Source: Gemmatimonadota bacterium (lineage in GTDB: Bacteria > Gemmatimonadota > Gemmatimonadetes > Longimicrobiales > Gaopeijiaceae). Taken from it: a stretch of 52,996 nucleotides of DNA. Positions 1 to 9,350 of this stretch are shown here, piece by piece. The notes below the pieces were generated by a model. It was not told where the DNA came from. It searched no databases and saw only the letters and a program-made list of their open reading frames with translations. The stretch spans positions 1 to 52,996 of the forward strand of contig JAPPNN010000069.1 in assembly GCA_028873815.1 (NCBI GenBank), read 5' to 3'. The translations under genes were made by a program, and so were the position numbers. Position 1 is the first letter of the stretch. Every line of letters starts with the position of its first letter.

Positions 1-53
1 AGAGCGACTGCCTCCTAAGCAGTAGGCCCCAGGTTCGAGTCCTGGCGGGGACA
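1..53 (+). tRNA. tRNA-Arg(CCT), 3' part only
   Basis: The window starts inside the D-arm region of a tRNA. The anticodon stem (7-11 with 19-23, ACTGC/GCAGT) encloses the 7-nt loop CTCCTAA, which puts CCT at 14-16. The T arm (29-45) is CCAGG-TTCGAGT-CCTGG, and the acceptor 3' strand CGGGGAC (46-52) is followed by discriminator A at 53. No CCA is encoded. The 5' acceptor strand (expected GTCCCCG) and the D arm lie before base 1. Confidence 0.9.
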
Positions 54-82
54 TTCTCCCTGGCGCGGAAGGCTGCGGCCCC

Positions 83-1477
83 TCACCAGCCCGCCGACAG
101 GCGCAGATGGCCGCCGTCGAACGGCGCCCGGCCGAAGTTGTCCAGGTCCCAGCTGCCCCCGGCCGTCACCGCGAAGCCCGACCGGAACCGGTAGCCCGCT
201 TCCGTGATCAGCCGCTGATTCTGCGCGGTGAGCCAAGGCGCCAGGAAGCCCGCATCACGGTCCAGGAAGGCGTAGGCCAGGCGGCTCGTCCATCCCGCCT
301 CCGGGTACCGGACGAGGGCGGCTCGGGCGAAGACCCCACGATCACGGTGCTCGCGCTGAGCGCCCGCTGCCGGCGTGCGCCATTCGGGCCGCCGCACCCG
401 TTCCAGCTCCGTCTCGACCGCCCACGCCGGGTTCAGGCGGGTCCGGGCGCGCGCGCCCAGGGTCACCGTCTGCTCGCGCAGAGTGAAGCCGAGCCCGCTC
501 GCAGCCGACCGCCGCTCGGTGTCCGCCCTCGCCCAGGTGCCGTACATCGCCAGCGTCACGCGCTCGAGCGGTGTGACCTGGAAGAGTGCTCCCAGGAACG
601 CGACCCGTTCGAACTGGGTGAACGGAGCCAGACCGGTTGCCGGAAAGGTCACCTGTACCTCGCTTCTTCGGCTCGATCCCGCGTGCAGCTCCGCTCGCCA
701 GCCTGACGCCGCGGCCCTCAGGGTCGTGCGAGCGGCGAGGGGAGCCCCCGCGTAGTCGTAGTGGGCGTCCACGTCGTCCGCCCTCACTCCCAGGCCCTGG
801 AAGATCGCTTCGTTGAAGGCGTCGAGCGCTGCGAGGCGCACCTCCATCGTCCAGCTCCGGTCTTCCCTGTCTCTCCAGGAGCGTGCCAGAGCGACCTCCA
901 CGTCCGCAGACGGCTTGAAGAAGTGGACGCCGATCCCCACCTGCGCGGTCCACTGCGTCCCGAGCATGTCGCGCCAACGCACGCCGACCCGCGGGTAGTC
1001 GCGCCGTGCCGTGAGCGATCGCTCGCGGCGGTAGCGGGCCATCAGGTCGACGGGGCCGGAGACGTGGATCTCCTGGCGCCAGTCCACGACGTTGAGGATG
1101 TGCGGATGGCTGATCGAGGCCCCGGCAACCCGAAAGCCGTTGGGCGGCTTGGCCCAGCGTGCGTCCTCGCCGGGATGGAAGAGGCTCCCGCGGATCTCCA
1201 GCTCGTACTCGGCGTGCATTTCAGGGTTGAACCGCTGAAAGATGCCCTCCTCTGCCAGACGGCCGTAGTAGGCACCGTCGCGGTCGAGCAGGGACAGCCA
1301 CACCTGATCCGCCCACGCCGCGAGGGTCGCGACAGCCGCCGAGTCGGCCTCGTCCGCAAGGGAAGCCGGGGATCCCTCTGCACCCGACTGGGCGTGCAGC
1401 GACGGCACGGCGAGGAGGGAAACTCCGGCTAGCAGGGCGGCGGCCTTGACCCCCCCGATCGCGTGCTTGAGCGTCAT
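83..1477 (-). CDS. Predicted outer-membrane beta-barrel protein, unknown function
   Basis: 464 residues. A signal peptide occupies roughly 1-30 (basic start, hydrophobic AAALLAGVSLLAV, cleavage after SLHAQ). The rest is rich in alternating polar/hydrophobic beta-strand patterns and in aromatic and Arg residues, and it ends in LRLSAGW; a C-terminal aromatic residue is typical of BAM substrates. The start is the ATG at 1477 with AGAGG just upstream. A 31-nt gap separates it from the gene upstream on the same strand, so the two may be cotranscribed. I do not recognise a named family. Placement as an outer-membrane barrel is inference from signal peptide, composition and C-terminus. Confidence 0.75.
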   Translation of the reverse strand: MTLKHAIGGVKAAALLAGVSLLAVPSLHAQSGAEGSPASLADEADSAAVATLAAWADQVWLSLLDRDGAYYGRLAEEGIFQRFNPEMHAEYELEIRGSLFHPGEDARWAKPPNGFRVAGASISHPHILNVVDWRQEIHVSGPVDLMARYRRERSLTARRDYPRVGVRWRDMLGTQWTAQVGIGVHFFKPSADVEVALARSWRDREDRSWTMEVRLAALDAFNEAIFQGLGVRADDVDAHYDYAGAPLAARTTLRAAASGWRAELHAGSSRRSEVQVTFPATGLAPFTQFERVAFLGALFQVTPLERVTLAMYGTWARADTERRSAASGLGFTLREQTVTLGARARTRLNPAWAVETELERVRRPEWRTPAAGAQREHRDRGVFARAALVRYPEAGWTSRLAYAFLDRDAGFLAPWLTAQNQRLITEAGYRFRSGFAVTAGGSWDLDNFGRAPFDGGHLRLSAGW

Positions 1478-1508
1478 CCTCTACCCCCGCGCTTCCTCGT
1501 TCCTGCTG

Positions 1509-1997
1509 CTAAGGCGTGCTCGCCGGAGGATCCGCAAGCCTGATTTCCATCGTGCTCTCCTGCGCCCGCAGTTCGGTCGCTCCCGCCAGCATGTAGCTGG
1601 CCCCCAGCTTCTTCAAGGCGTCGGCATAGGCCTGATCGACGTCCGGGACGATTTCGTCCAGGTCCTGCGGCACCCGTGCCTCGATGTTCACGATGGTCTT
1701 GTCGAGCCTGACCTGACCAGCCGGGTCCATCTGAAAGACCGAGTGCCAGGACGGCTCTCCGTAGGTATAGCGCCGACAGAAGACGCGCTCACCTGCCGTG
1801 ACGAACATGAGCGTGATGAATCGGTGGGTATACCCTGCCCTGATCTCGTGCTTCAGGGAGCTGTCAACCAGGTCGGCCAGCTCGCGCTGAGTCTTCGGGC
1901 GTGGCATGGGACCTCGCATGGCTATTCGCATCGGCCGGAGCGCTAGCCCGACCAGCAGTCGCGGTATCCCAAGGGCGGTTTCCAGCAACGACGACAT
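1509..1997 (-). CDS. Hypothetical protein, possibly DUF2255-like
   Basis: 162 residues without a clear signal peptide. The N-terminus (LLETALGIPRLLVGLALRP) is amphipathic/hydrophobic and could associate with membrane. The middle contains RRYTYGEPSWHSVFQ and a strand-rich stretch that loosely recalls small split-barrel DUF2255 or nitroreductase-like proteins, but I cannot confirm this. The start is the ATG at 1997. It precedes the outer-membrane barrel gene by 31 nt. The 158 nt between it and the divergent TPR gene at 2156 must hold both promoters; no convincing -35/-10 pair is visible there. Confidence 0.6.
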   Translation of the reverse strand: MSSLLETALGIPRLLVGLALRPMRIAMRGPMPRPKTQRELADLVDSSLKHEIRAGYTHRFITLMFVTAGERVFCRRYTYGEPSWHSVFQMDPAGQVRLDKTIVNIEARVPQDLDEIVPDVDQAYADALKKLGASYMLAGATELRAQESTMEIRLADPPASTP

Positions 1998-2155
1998 GGT
2001 CGGTATCTCCTCTCATTGACTCGAGGTCAGCGCTCGCGCATCACCCTGCCGAGGACTATAGCTCCTTCGCTATCTGCTGGCGCGTGGCGAGCCGGCAACC
2101 AGGTCGTGCAGACTGCGGCTTGCCACGGTCCAAGCAGCGGATCTAGCCTATCGGG

Positions 2156-4480
2156 ATGGAAAAGCCGGACAGTCCTCCCTCGCCGCAGCCGTCACGGGCG
2201 AGCTTGCCACGCGACCTGGTTCAACGGCGCGTGCCGCACATTCTGGCCATCTACGCCGGTGCGTCATGGGGTCTGGTCGAGTTCACGGCTTTCGCCGTGG
2301 ATGAGTTCCTGCTCTCGCCACACTGGACACGCATGGTAATGGTCACGCTGTTCATGGTGTTGCCGAGCGTCTTCATGCTGGCCTGGTTTCACGCCAAGCC
2401 AGGCCGGGAGCGGGACCAGCTGGCGCGGACGGAGAAGGTCGGTATCCCCGCGAATCTCGTGCTGTGCGTGGTCGTTCTGGCGGCGCTCTTTCGGGGAGAG
2501 GAACTGGGTTCGGTCACGACCTCGGTCACCGTCGAGACGGAGGACGGGGAAACCATCGAGCGACAGGTACCCAACCCCGCGTTTGCGAAGACCGTGGCGC
2601 TCTTTCCGCTGGACCTCGGACCCGGGATGGCAGAAGACGAGGCGTGGGTGTCCTACGCGGTTCCAGAAACGCTCAGGCTCGACCTCCTGGCGGACGAGTT
2701 CTTCGTACCGATCCCCTTCTATCGATCCGAGTCGTACTTGAGGGAGCGGGGATTCGAGAGCCTCACCGAAACGCCACTGGCGCTGAAGCGCGAACTGGCA
2801 CAGGGGTCGTTCGCGGGGTTCATGACGGTCGGCGAGATCGATCGGGTGGACGACCGATTTCATGTCACCCTCAGGGTGTACCGAGTAGGAAAGGGATCCC
2901 TCGCAGGGGAGACCTCCCACGAAGGGACCGACCTGCTCGCACTCGTCGACGAGATGTCTGGACCCGTGAAGAACGCTTTGGAGATTCCTGCCCGCGACGC
3001 CGTCGAGGACTTGCCCGTGCGCGGACGGCTCTCCGACAACCCCGCTGCGGTGGAGGCGTTCTTCCAGGGGTTCTACCGCTATCGGGTGCACCAGGATACC
3101 GAGGGAGCCACGGAATACCTGACCACCGCGACAACGCTCGATCCCAGCTTTACCATCGCCCAATACACCCTGTACCTGGTGTTGCGAGGGTCCGCGCAAA
3201 GTGAGGTCATCCCCACGGCTCCGCTGGTGGCAGCCATGGAGCACCTCTACCGAGTGCCGGAGCGCTCCAGCTTCGCGATTAAGGCGGAGTTCTACTTGGA
3301 TACTGGCGAGATGGACAAATGGCGGCGGGTGGTGGGGATGTGGGCTGGCCTGTACCCCAATGACCTGGCCGCTCTACGCGCCTTGGCGGGGATACAACTG
3401 GCGAACGGTGATCACGAGGGTGCTCTGGCGACCCTCGCCACGATCCGCCAACTCGATCCCGTGGACGGACGACCAATCCTGGTCATGGCCGGGTCACACG
3501 AGATGCTAGGCAACTATGACCAGTCTCTGGCCCTCCTGGCCGAGTACGTGGAGCGGTTCCCCGGAGACGTCTTGGGATACCACGAACTGGCTGACTACCA
3601 CCGGCGGCACGGGCGGTACGAAGACGCGCGCGAAGTGCTGGAGCGCGCGATCGCACTGGAACCTCTGGCACCGGAACCCGCGAGGTGGCTCGCGGACCTC
3701 GATCTGGACGTAGGACGATTGGAAGAGGCCAGTGCTGCGTACGAGCGTGCATTGTGGCAGGCCCGCACGCCGGCCCAGCGAGCCCAGGCGCTTTCGAGGC
3801 TCACTCACTATCACCATCGGCGTGGGGAGATGGCAGCGGCGATCCAGGGAATCGAGGGAAGGAAGGAGGAATCAGGTTTCGAGACGCCGCTCGGTATGGC
3901 GGTCGGGGACATCTTTGTCTACCTGGACGCAGGCCGCACCGATGAGGCGGTCGCCCTCCTGGAGGAATTGCGGGCAGGGCTCCGGACGTCGTTGTCTCTC
4001 GCCGTCGCAAGCGTGGGCATTCACGTCGCTCTTGCGACGGAGGGCGTGGACGCCGCTCTCGAGGCACACCGAAGGGCGTCGGAAGCAGTGGGGGCGCGGG
4101 ATGTGCTGGGACTCAGGCCAACTCTCTTGGGGGACTTGGGGCTAATCCGCGACCACGCCGGGGACTACGCAGGGGCGGCGGACAGCTTCAGGGCAGCGAT
4201 TACCCTGTCCCCTGCCGGGCGATACTACCGTGGAGCGGGACGCGCACTGCGCCGCGCGGGCTCCCTGGACGAAGCGGAAGCCGAGTTGCGGGAAGCGTTG
4301 CGTTTGGTTCCGGCCGATCCGCTGGCGCACTTGGAGATGGCGTTACTGATGGAGACGCAGGGGGACACCCGCACGGCGGTGGAGCACCTGAAGAGCGCGC
4401 TTGCCGTGTGGGAGAACGCCGACAAAGACTTCGAGCCGGCGCAACAGGCGAGAGCGAAGCTGGCGGAGTTGAGTCGCTGA
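2156..4480 (+). CDS. Membrane-anchored TPR protein with TolB/FlgO-like N-terminal domain
   Basis: 774 residues. The first ~110 residues hold about three hydrophobic segments (around 22-40, 55-78 and 95-110), so the protein is probably anchored in the inner membrane. Residues ~135-285 (FPLDLGPGMAEDEAWVSYAV onward) resemble the TolB/FlgO-like domain that often sits between a membrane anchor and TPRs in regulators related to CadC and adenylate cyclases. From ~290 to the end there are many tetratricopeptide-type helix pairs (for example GRYEDAREVLERAIALEPLA, GSLDEAEAELREALRLVPAD). No DNA-binding or cyclase domain is present. It is probably a scaffold for protein interactions; its partners are unknown. 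Confidence 0.8.
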   Translation: MEKPDSPPSPQPSRASLPRDLVQRRVPHILAIYAGASWGLVEFTAFAVDEFLLSPHWTRMVMVTLFMVLPSVFMLAWFHAKPGRERDQLARTEKVGIPANLVLCVVVLAALFRGEELGSVTTSVTVETEDGETIERQVPNPAFAKTVALFPLDLGPGMAEDEAWVSYAVPETLRLDLLADEFFVPIPFYRSESYLRERGFESLTETPLALKRELAQGSFAGFMTVGEIDRVDDRFHVTLRVYRVGKGSLAGETSHEGTDLLALVDEMSGPVKNALEIPARDAVEDLPVRGRLSDNPAAVEAFFQGFYRYRVHQDTEGATEYLTTATTLDPSFTIAQYTLYLVLRGSAQSEVIPTAPLVAAMEHLYRVPERSSFAIKAEFYLDTGEMDKWRRVVGMWAGLYPNDLAALRALAGIQLANGDHEGALATLATIRQLDPVDGRPILVMAGSHEMLGNYDQSLALLAEYVERFPGDVLGYHELADYHRRHGRYEDAREVLERAIALEPLAPEPARWLADLDLDVGRLEEASAAYERALWQARTPAQRAQALSRLTHYHHRRGEMAAAIQGIEGRKEESGFETPLGMAVGDIFVYLDAGRTDEAVALLEELRAGLRTSLSLAVASVGIHVALATEGVDAALEAHRRASEAVGARDVLGLRPTLLGDLGLIRDHAGDYAGAADSFRAAITLSPAGRYYRGAGRALRRAGSLDEAEAELREALRLVPADPLAHLEMALLMETQGDTRTAVEHLKSALAVWENADKDFEPAQQARAKLAELSR

Positions 4481-4572
4481 CAAACGTACCTCTTTTTCGA
4501 TTGCCGAGGCTGCTCAGGGTCTGGTGGCGTCCTTATGGAGCCTGCGGGACCATCGCCGTTGGAGGCCAGAGA

Positions 4573-5814
4573 ATGTCACAGACATCGCGCTTCTTCATCT
4601 TCGCCGCGCTCTCCACCATCCCGATCGCATGCGAGCGTCCGTCAACCGAAACGGCAACCCCCAGCCCCATCACCACCGTCGATTCCGCGGGCGTGGAGAT
4701 CGTCCGGGTATCGGACGTCCATATGCTCGACCTGCCCGAGGTGCGGCTGCGGCTGCTCCATTCCACCACCGCGATTCCCGATCTCTTCTTCGAGGCCGTC
4801 AAAGCGGCGGCGTTCCTGCCGGATTCGTCGCTGGTCATCGGCGACGACGGGCTGTTCGAACTCACCTTCCTTGAACCGGACGGGACAGTCCGCGCGCGCT
4901 CGGGTCAGGCAGGCGAGGGGCCGGGGGAGTACCTGGACATCACGCGAATCGCGGTCGGCCCGGACGGCGCGCCGTTCATCTTTGATTGGCGTCAGCGCCG
5001 GCTGACCTTTCTGGACTCGCAGGGGACTGTGACCGACATTATCCGCCTGGAGCAGGGGGCGGGACTCGGTGCGGCGGTCCCGTTGAGCCGGCTTGGAAGC
5101 GGAGAGGTGGTCACGGCATTGGAGACCCGGCCGACCCTGCCCCCGGGAATCCAGCGGGGTCCGGTCTTCCTCGTGCTCGCGAACGAGGCTGGTGAGATCG
5201 TCGATACGCTCGGCCAGTGGGCGGGCAAGGAGCGCCATGTCGGGGACGACTGGAACCCCGTCGGGTTCGGCCTCACCGCCCTCTTTACCGGACGCGGAGA
5301 ACACGCGCTCGTCGGCACCAACGATTCGCTGAACCTCACGCTCTACCGGGGAGCCGCCCCCATCACCCGGATTCGCGGCGGTTATTCGCCGCGCATGGTC
5401 ACGGCGGCAGAGAAGGAAGAGTGGACCGAGACCTTCCTGGCGATCTTCCCCGAGGAAGCTCGCGCGAGCTGGCGCCGTAGGCTGGAGCAGTCGACGGTGC
5501 GGGACAGCTATCCGGCCTATGGGGCGATCAGCGTCGATGCCGATGGGCGGATCTGGATCGGCGACTACCCGAAGCTGGCCAACGAGATGCGGCGCTGGAC
5601 CATTCTGGAGGCGGACGGGACGCCGGTCGGGACGGTCAGCCTCCCAGTGCTTCGGCCCATCTGGCTCGAGGATACGGTCGCCGTGACGGGCCAGCCGCAC
5701 GAAGTGCTGGACGTGGCCCACGGACGGATCGCGGTGCTGAGGCGAGACGAACTGGGCGTGGAGTTCGTGGAAGTGTATGAATTCGCGCACGTGGCAGGGC
5801 GACCGGGTGCCTGA
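4573..5814 (+). CDS. Six-bladed beta-propeller lipoprotein
   Basis: 413 residues from the ATG at 4573, chosen because GGAGG lies at 4561-4565 and because it opens with a lipoprotein signal (MSQTSRFFIFAALSTIPIAC, lipid Cys at 20). The open frame extends to 4408 but that overlaps the TPR gene. The mature part shows repeated propeller-like units with Asp/Gly turns (LEPDGTVRARSGQAGEGPGE, VDADGRIWIGDYP) typical of NHL/6-bladed propeller proteins abundant in Gemmatimonadota and Bacteroidota. It is probably exported and envelope-attached; no ligand can be inferred. The 3' end overlaps the methyltransferase gene, suggesting translational coupling. Confidence 0.8.
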   Translation: MSQTSRFFIFAALSTIPIACERPSTETATPSPITTVDSAGVEIVRVSDVHMLDLPEVRLRLLHSTTAIPDLFFEAVKAAAFLPDSSLVIGDDGLFELTFLEPDGTVRARSGQAGEGPGEYLDITRIAVGPDGAPFIFDWRQRRLTFLDSQGTVTDIIRLEQGAGLGAAVPLSRLGSGEVVTALETRPTLPPGIQRGPVFLVLANEAGEIVDTLGQWAGKERHVGDDWNPVGFGLTALFTGRGEHALVGTNDSLNLTLYRGAAPITRIRGGYSPRMVTAAEKEEWTETFLAIFPEEARASWRRRLEQSTVRDSYPAYGAISVDADGRIWIGDYPKLANEMRRWTILEADGTPVGTVSLPVLRPIWLEDTVAVTGQPHEVLDVAHGRIAVLRRDELGVEFVEVYEFAHVAGRPGA

Positions 5815-6610
5815 CTACTGGGACACGCTGGCGCCGCATCATTGGCGCATCGAAAACAACTATCTGGACGTGGAGAGCGTGCGTCTGATTCTCGGCGACG
5901 TTCGCCAGCCCGTACTGGTCGTCGGTTCCGGGCAGGGGCTGATTGTCGAGGAACTGCGGCGTCAGGGGCTCAGGTGCGACGGCATCGATCTGAGCGCCCG
6001 GATGACGGAATACGCCAGGGTGCGGAGAGACCTGACCCTGGTGCGCGCGAACGCGGCCGCGATGCCGTTCGCCGACGCGACGTATGGGACGGTCATCGTT
6101 GCGACCGGCGTCATCGACTTCATGGCCGATGCGCAGGAGATCGAGACGATCATGCGCGAAGCGGCCCGGATCATTTCGGGGACGGGCAACGTCTTCGTCG
6201 CGTTCTACAGGTTCAGTGCGGCTCAGAAGCGCTTCCTGACCGTGCTCGGATTCCTGCGGGACGGCACGTTGCACGCGCGGTCGGCATTGGTGCTGCATCG
6301 CCTCGGCTTCGGTGCCATGGTGGCGAGGGTGGCGAAGACGGCCGGGATCAGCCCGCTCCGGGCCACCCTGCTGTGCATCCGTACGGGCCTTGAATCGACG
6401 AAGCAGGAACGCCGGATCGCCCTCGCAATGCGCCGGGTGTTCGCTCAGGCCGCGGATCCCGACGCCTTCATCGCAGGCATGCCGGAGACACAACCGTACC
6501 GCGACAGGTCGGCGATCGAATGCCTGTTCGACAGCTTGTCGATGCGAATCGGGAATTGGCAGGCATCGAGCAGCTGCTATCTGGTGCGGGTGTCGCGGCA
6601 GGAAGCATGA
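5777..6610 (+). CDS. Class I SAM-dependent methyltransferase
   Basis: 277 residues from the ATG at 5777. That start overlaps the preceding gene by 38 nt; an in-frame GTG at 5807 would give the more usual short overlap (8 nt) and keep the whole domain. Rossmann motif I is VLVVGSGQGLIVEELRRQG, followed by CDGIDLSARMTEYAR (acidic residue at the end of strand 2) and motif IV TYGTVIVATGVIDFM. The fold is typical of type 11/25 methyltransferases; the substrate is unknown. The C-terminal ~100 residues are helical and do not match a family I know. Convergent with the DUF5916 gene, 8 nt apart, with no terminator visible between them. Confidence 0.8.
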   Translation: MNSRTWQGDRVPDYWDTLAPHHWRIENNYLDVESVRLILGDVRQPVLVVGSGQGLIVEELRRQGLRCDGIDLSARMTEYARVRRDLTLVRANAAAMPFADATYGTVIVATGVIDFMADAQEIETIMREAARIISGTGNVFVAFYRFSAAQKRFLTVLGFLRDGTLHARSALVLHRLGFGAMVARVAKTAGISPLRATLLCIRTGLESTKQERRIALAMRRVFAQAADPDAFIAGMPETQPYRDRSAIECLFDSLSMRIGNWQASSSCYLVRVSRQEA

Positions 6611-6618
6611 AGGTTTCA

Positions 6619-8808
6619 CTACGGTTGCCATAGCCACGTCCCCTTGACGATGAGTTGGCGGCGGGCCGGGAAGGGCGCGAAAGCCCCTTCGTGCGAGGCG
6701 TTTTCGTTATACACGACGTACAGGAACGAGAGCGGCCGGAACTCCCATGAAAGGCGCGCGTTCAGACTCGATGCCTCGACAGCGGTGTTGTATTGCCAGA
6801 TGCCGGAGACCTCGAGACGGGGGTTCAGGGCCAGGCGGAGTTCCGGCGTGAAAAGGTGGGTCGTGCCGTCCGAGCCGCCGACGCCGCGGAACCGGTTGCG
6901 CTCCCATGAAGCGAAGCCGACGACATGCGATGACAGGATGACCTTCGCCGAGAGTTCGCTCTTCTTGAGCGAGCCGTCGTAGAAGGGTCCGATCGTGAAG
7001 CTCGCGCTGCCGGTCACATTGGCGGAGGGGTCGTACGAAGCCGCCGCGATCCAGCGGGTGAAGCTGTAGTGTCCGGGAGGTACGGCGAGCCCCGGGATGG
7101 GCCGGAAAGGACTCTCGAAGCGCTGCCACTCCGGTCGCATTGAGACGGCCACCTCGCCCCCGTTCTCCAGGCGGAAGGTGAGCGGCCGCACATTCACGAA
7201 TCCGGAGAAGAAGTCGCCCGAGGACGCCTCGTTGAAGAAGAAGAAGGTCACACCCGGTCCGTACGAACGCACCCACTCCGGCAACCAGTCCGGACGCAGA
7301 TCCAGGATGACGGCGGGACTCGTCACGATGACGTCGTTCGTGAAGCGGAAGCCGGAGCGGGGCTCCCACTGGGGACCGACGTATTCCTGCAGCCAGCCGA
7401 TATAGCCCCAGGTCGCGTAGTTCCCCACGATCGCGTGCGCGGCCCAGCCGTCGCCTCCGCTTCCCTCGGTGAACGAGCGCGAGACCATCCCCCGCGCGAA
7501 GAGGTTCGTCGTCGGGCGTAGGAACCAGTCGACGGCGGCGACGGTGTTCAGTGCGGAGGCGCCGACCGGCAGACCCTGATCGTGCCGGGTCGCGACCAGC
7601 CCCCCAAGCCGCCCCGTCGCGCCGATGTTTCGCACGTAGCGCCCCACCGCGAAGACGCTGCCGTCGACGGGCCCGACGCCTTCCTGCCGCAGGAGGAGCG
7701 CACCGGCGCTGGACTCCGTCGATCGGTGGGTCAAGCGCGCTCCGGCCGTAACCGGGACCGGCCTCCCCTCGCTGTCGAGTCCGATGCGGCGGCTGTAGAA
7801 GGGCGAGATGAGGTCGAGGCCCGTGTGGAAGAGGCCCGCGCTCTCCAGGAAGAAGGTGCGTCGCTCGGGAAAGAAGACCGGGAACCGGTCGAGGTTGACC
7901 ACCTGCCGGTCCACCTCGGCCTGCGCGAAGTCCATGTTGTAGGTCAGGTCGAGCACCGTGTTGGGTGTCGCGGCCCACTTCAGGTCGATCCCTGCGTCGC
8001 CCGTGGACCCCGGGTCGCTGAACAAGGCGCTCCCGGTGGACTCGGTGCGCCCCGCCACGTACGGCTGGACTTGCACGTTGACGCCCGGAGGCGGTGGCGC
8101 AATCCCTTCCAGGTGCCCGGCAAAGGCCATGTCCCAGGGGTCGACCCCGCGATGCCAGGGAGACCAGCCGCTCGTCTCCTGTATGGCGCGCGCCTCTCGG
8201 ATGAAGTTCACGCGCCACCCCTCGCTGCCCGCGTAGCGGAGCGTCTCCCACGGGATGAACATCTCCGCCGTCCATCCTCCCTCGATACGGGCAGTGCGCA
8301 CCCGCCAGATCCCGTTCCACGATTCGTCCGCGTCCCGTCCGTCGAACACCAGCAGGTCGCGCTGCACCCCGTCAGGGGTCGTCATGAACGCCATGGCGAA
8401 GCGACCGTCGCCGAAGCCGTCGAGCAGGATGCCGAACACGTCGCTGGTCTCGTAGGTGAAGTCGCGGCGCATGCCTTCCGCTCGCGTGGCCGTGCGGGCG
8501 TCCGGCTCGGTCAACTCGGCCCCGACGTAGAGCCCCGTCCCGTCCCAGAGCAGGCGCACATCGGTCGGGGCCCGGCTCGGGACTCCGGCCTCGGGATCGA
8601 CCTGGGCGAAGGGGCCGATTCGCCGGGCTTCATCCCACGCATCGTCTTCGAGACGCCCGTCGACTTCGACCGTAGCGGTCGCGCGTGATGCATGGGCGAC
8701 CGGGACCCCTTGTCCACTGGTGGCGGACGGGAGACAGGTCGCCCGGAGCACACCGAGTGCGACGACGCACCTGCGGTACCCTGCGCCGCAGGCTACTCGT
8801 CGACACAT
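6619..8808 (-). CDS. CBM9-like / DUF5916 outer-membrane protein
   Basis: 729 residues using the ATG at 8808. The frame stays open to 9135, but that part is antisense-like sequence within the neighbouring MerC-like gene, whereas 8808 gives a 16-nt overlap with that gene's 3' end. After a Cys/Arg-rich export-like N-terminus, residues ~45-230 form a carbohydrate-binding-module-9-like beta-sandwich (VEVDGRLEDDAWDEARRIGP, VRLLWDGTGLYVGAEL, WTAEMFIPWETLRYAG). The remainder is a DUF5916 beta-barrel region (LDLTYNMDFAQAEVDRQVVN, FFPERRTFFLESAGLF), ending in GTWLWQP. This architecture is very common in Gemmatimonadota. The function is unknown; outer-membrane location is inferred. Confidence 0.85.
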   Translation of the reverse strand: MCRRVACGAGYRRCVVALGVLRATCLPSATSGQGVPVAHASRATATVEVDGRLEDDAWDEARRIGPFAQVDPEAGVPSRAPTDVRLLWDGTGLYVGAELTEPDARTATRAEGMRRDFTYETSDVFGILLDGFGDGRFAMAFMTTPDGVQRDLLVFDGRDADESWNGIWRVRTARIEGGWTAEMFIPWETLRYAGSEGWRVNFIREARAIQETSGWSPWHRGVDPWDMAFAGHLEGIAPPPPGVNVQVQPYVAGRTESTGSALFSDPGSTGDAGIDLKWAATPNTVLDLTYNMDFAQAEVDRQVVNLDRFPVFFPERRTFFLESAGLFHTGLDLISPFYSRRIGLDSEGRPVPVTAGARLTHRSTESSAGALLLRQEGVGPVDGSVFAVGRYVRNIGATGRLGGLVATRHDQGLPVGASALNTVAAVDWFLRPTTNLFARGMVSRSFTEGSGGDGWAAHAIVGNYATWGYIGWLQEYVGPQWEPRSGFRFTNDVIVTSPAVILDLRPDWLPEWVRSYGPGVTFFFFNEASSGDFFSGFVNVRPLTFRLENGGEVAVSMRPEWQRFESPFRPIPGLAVPPGHYSFTRWIAAASYDPSANVTGSASFTIGPFYDGSLKKSELSAKVILSSHVVGFASWERNRFRGVGGSDGTTHLFTPELRLALNPRLEVSGIWQYNTAVEASSLNARLSWEFRPLSFLYVVYNENASHEGAFAPFPARRQLIVKGTWLWQP

Positions 8809-9200
8809 GCCGAGCACGCTCCGGCTTGGCAGACGCGGGCACTCTGCACCAGAGCGCCTGCGAGGGTCAGGCTGCCGGCGGCGGACGTCAGGTTCTCGGG
8901 CAGCGGGTCGAGCCAACCGGCGAGGGAGGCTACCCAAAGCACGGCCCCCCCGAAGAATGTGAGGATCAGGGCCGCGTTCCTGCGGGCCGGGCCCATGAAG
9001 AGCATCATTGCGCCGAGAAGGACAGTCCCACTCCAAAGGACTCGCTCGACGCCCTCGGAGAGCGCCAGCACGGGTGCCGCCACAACCAGGAGCGGGGTGA
9101 GCGCGCAGTGCAGGCCACACCAGGCCGCGGCACACGCCGCCAGCCGGGATCCGGAAGCCAGATACGTCCTCGACGGGATGGTCGCGAGAGGGGCTTTCAT
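8793..9200 (-). CDS. MerC-family small membrane protein
   Basis: 135 residues with four predicted membrane helices. The first helix carries the MerC-type signature AAWCGLHCALTPLL (Cys pair in the membrane), and the C-terminus has further cysteines (ARVCQAGACSACVDE). MerC proteins were named for mercuric-ion uptake, but many chromosomal MerC-domain proteins sit in zinc- or other metal-responsive loci without mer genes, as here. No merA or merR of mer type is present. It lies 150 nt downstream of a His-rich small protein and overlaps the DUF5916 gene by 16 nt, so the three probably form one transcript. Confidence 0.8.
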   Translation of the reverse strand: MKAPLATIPSRTYLASGSRLAACAAAWCGLHCALTPLLVVAAPVLALSEGVERVLWSGTVLLGAMMLFMGPARRNAALILTFFGGAVLWVASLAGWLDPLPENLTSAAGSLTLAGALVQSARVCQAGACSACVDE

Positions 9201-9315
9201 GCTGTCGGACTCCTGACCCCCGAGACTGCTGCGGAACCCCGGGGCACCGGACGAGTCGTCACAAGTCGGAGTTTGGTCTCCGGCAGAACGACCGGCGGCG
9301 GTGAGGGTGGCCCGG

Positions 9316-9336
9316 CGGCCGGAGAAGCGCCGGCCG
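9316..9336 (-). other. GC-rich hairpin between the His-rich and MerC-like genes
   Basis: Perfect 7-bp inverted repeat CGGCCGG (9316-9322) / CCGGCCG (9330-9336) with a 7-nt loop, 14 nt past the stop of the His-rich gene. There is no T-tract on either side, so it is more likely an RNA-processing or attenuation element than a strong terminator. Confidence 0.3.
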
Positions 9337-9350
9337 GGCTGGGACTCTGA

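Noticed and set aside
8809..9135. N-terminal extension of the DUF5916 protein
   Set aside because: It falls inside the MerC-like gene in another frame and lacks a protein-like composition.
8793..9200. Mercury resistance operon
   Set aside because: Only a MerC-like protein is present; there is no merA, merT, merP or mer-type MerR, and the short MerR protein at 17996-18352 lacks metal-binding Cys residues.
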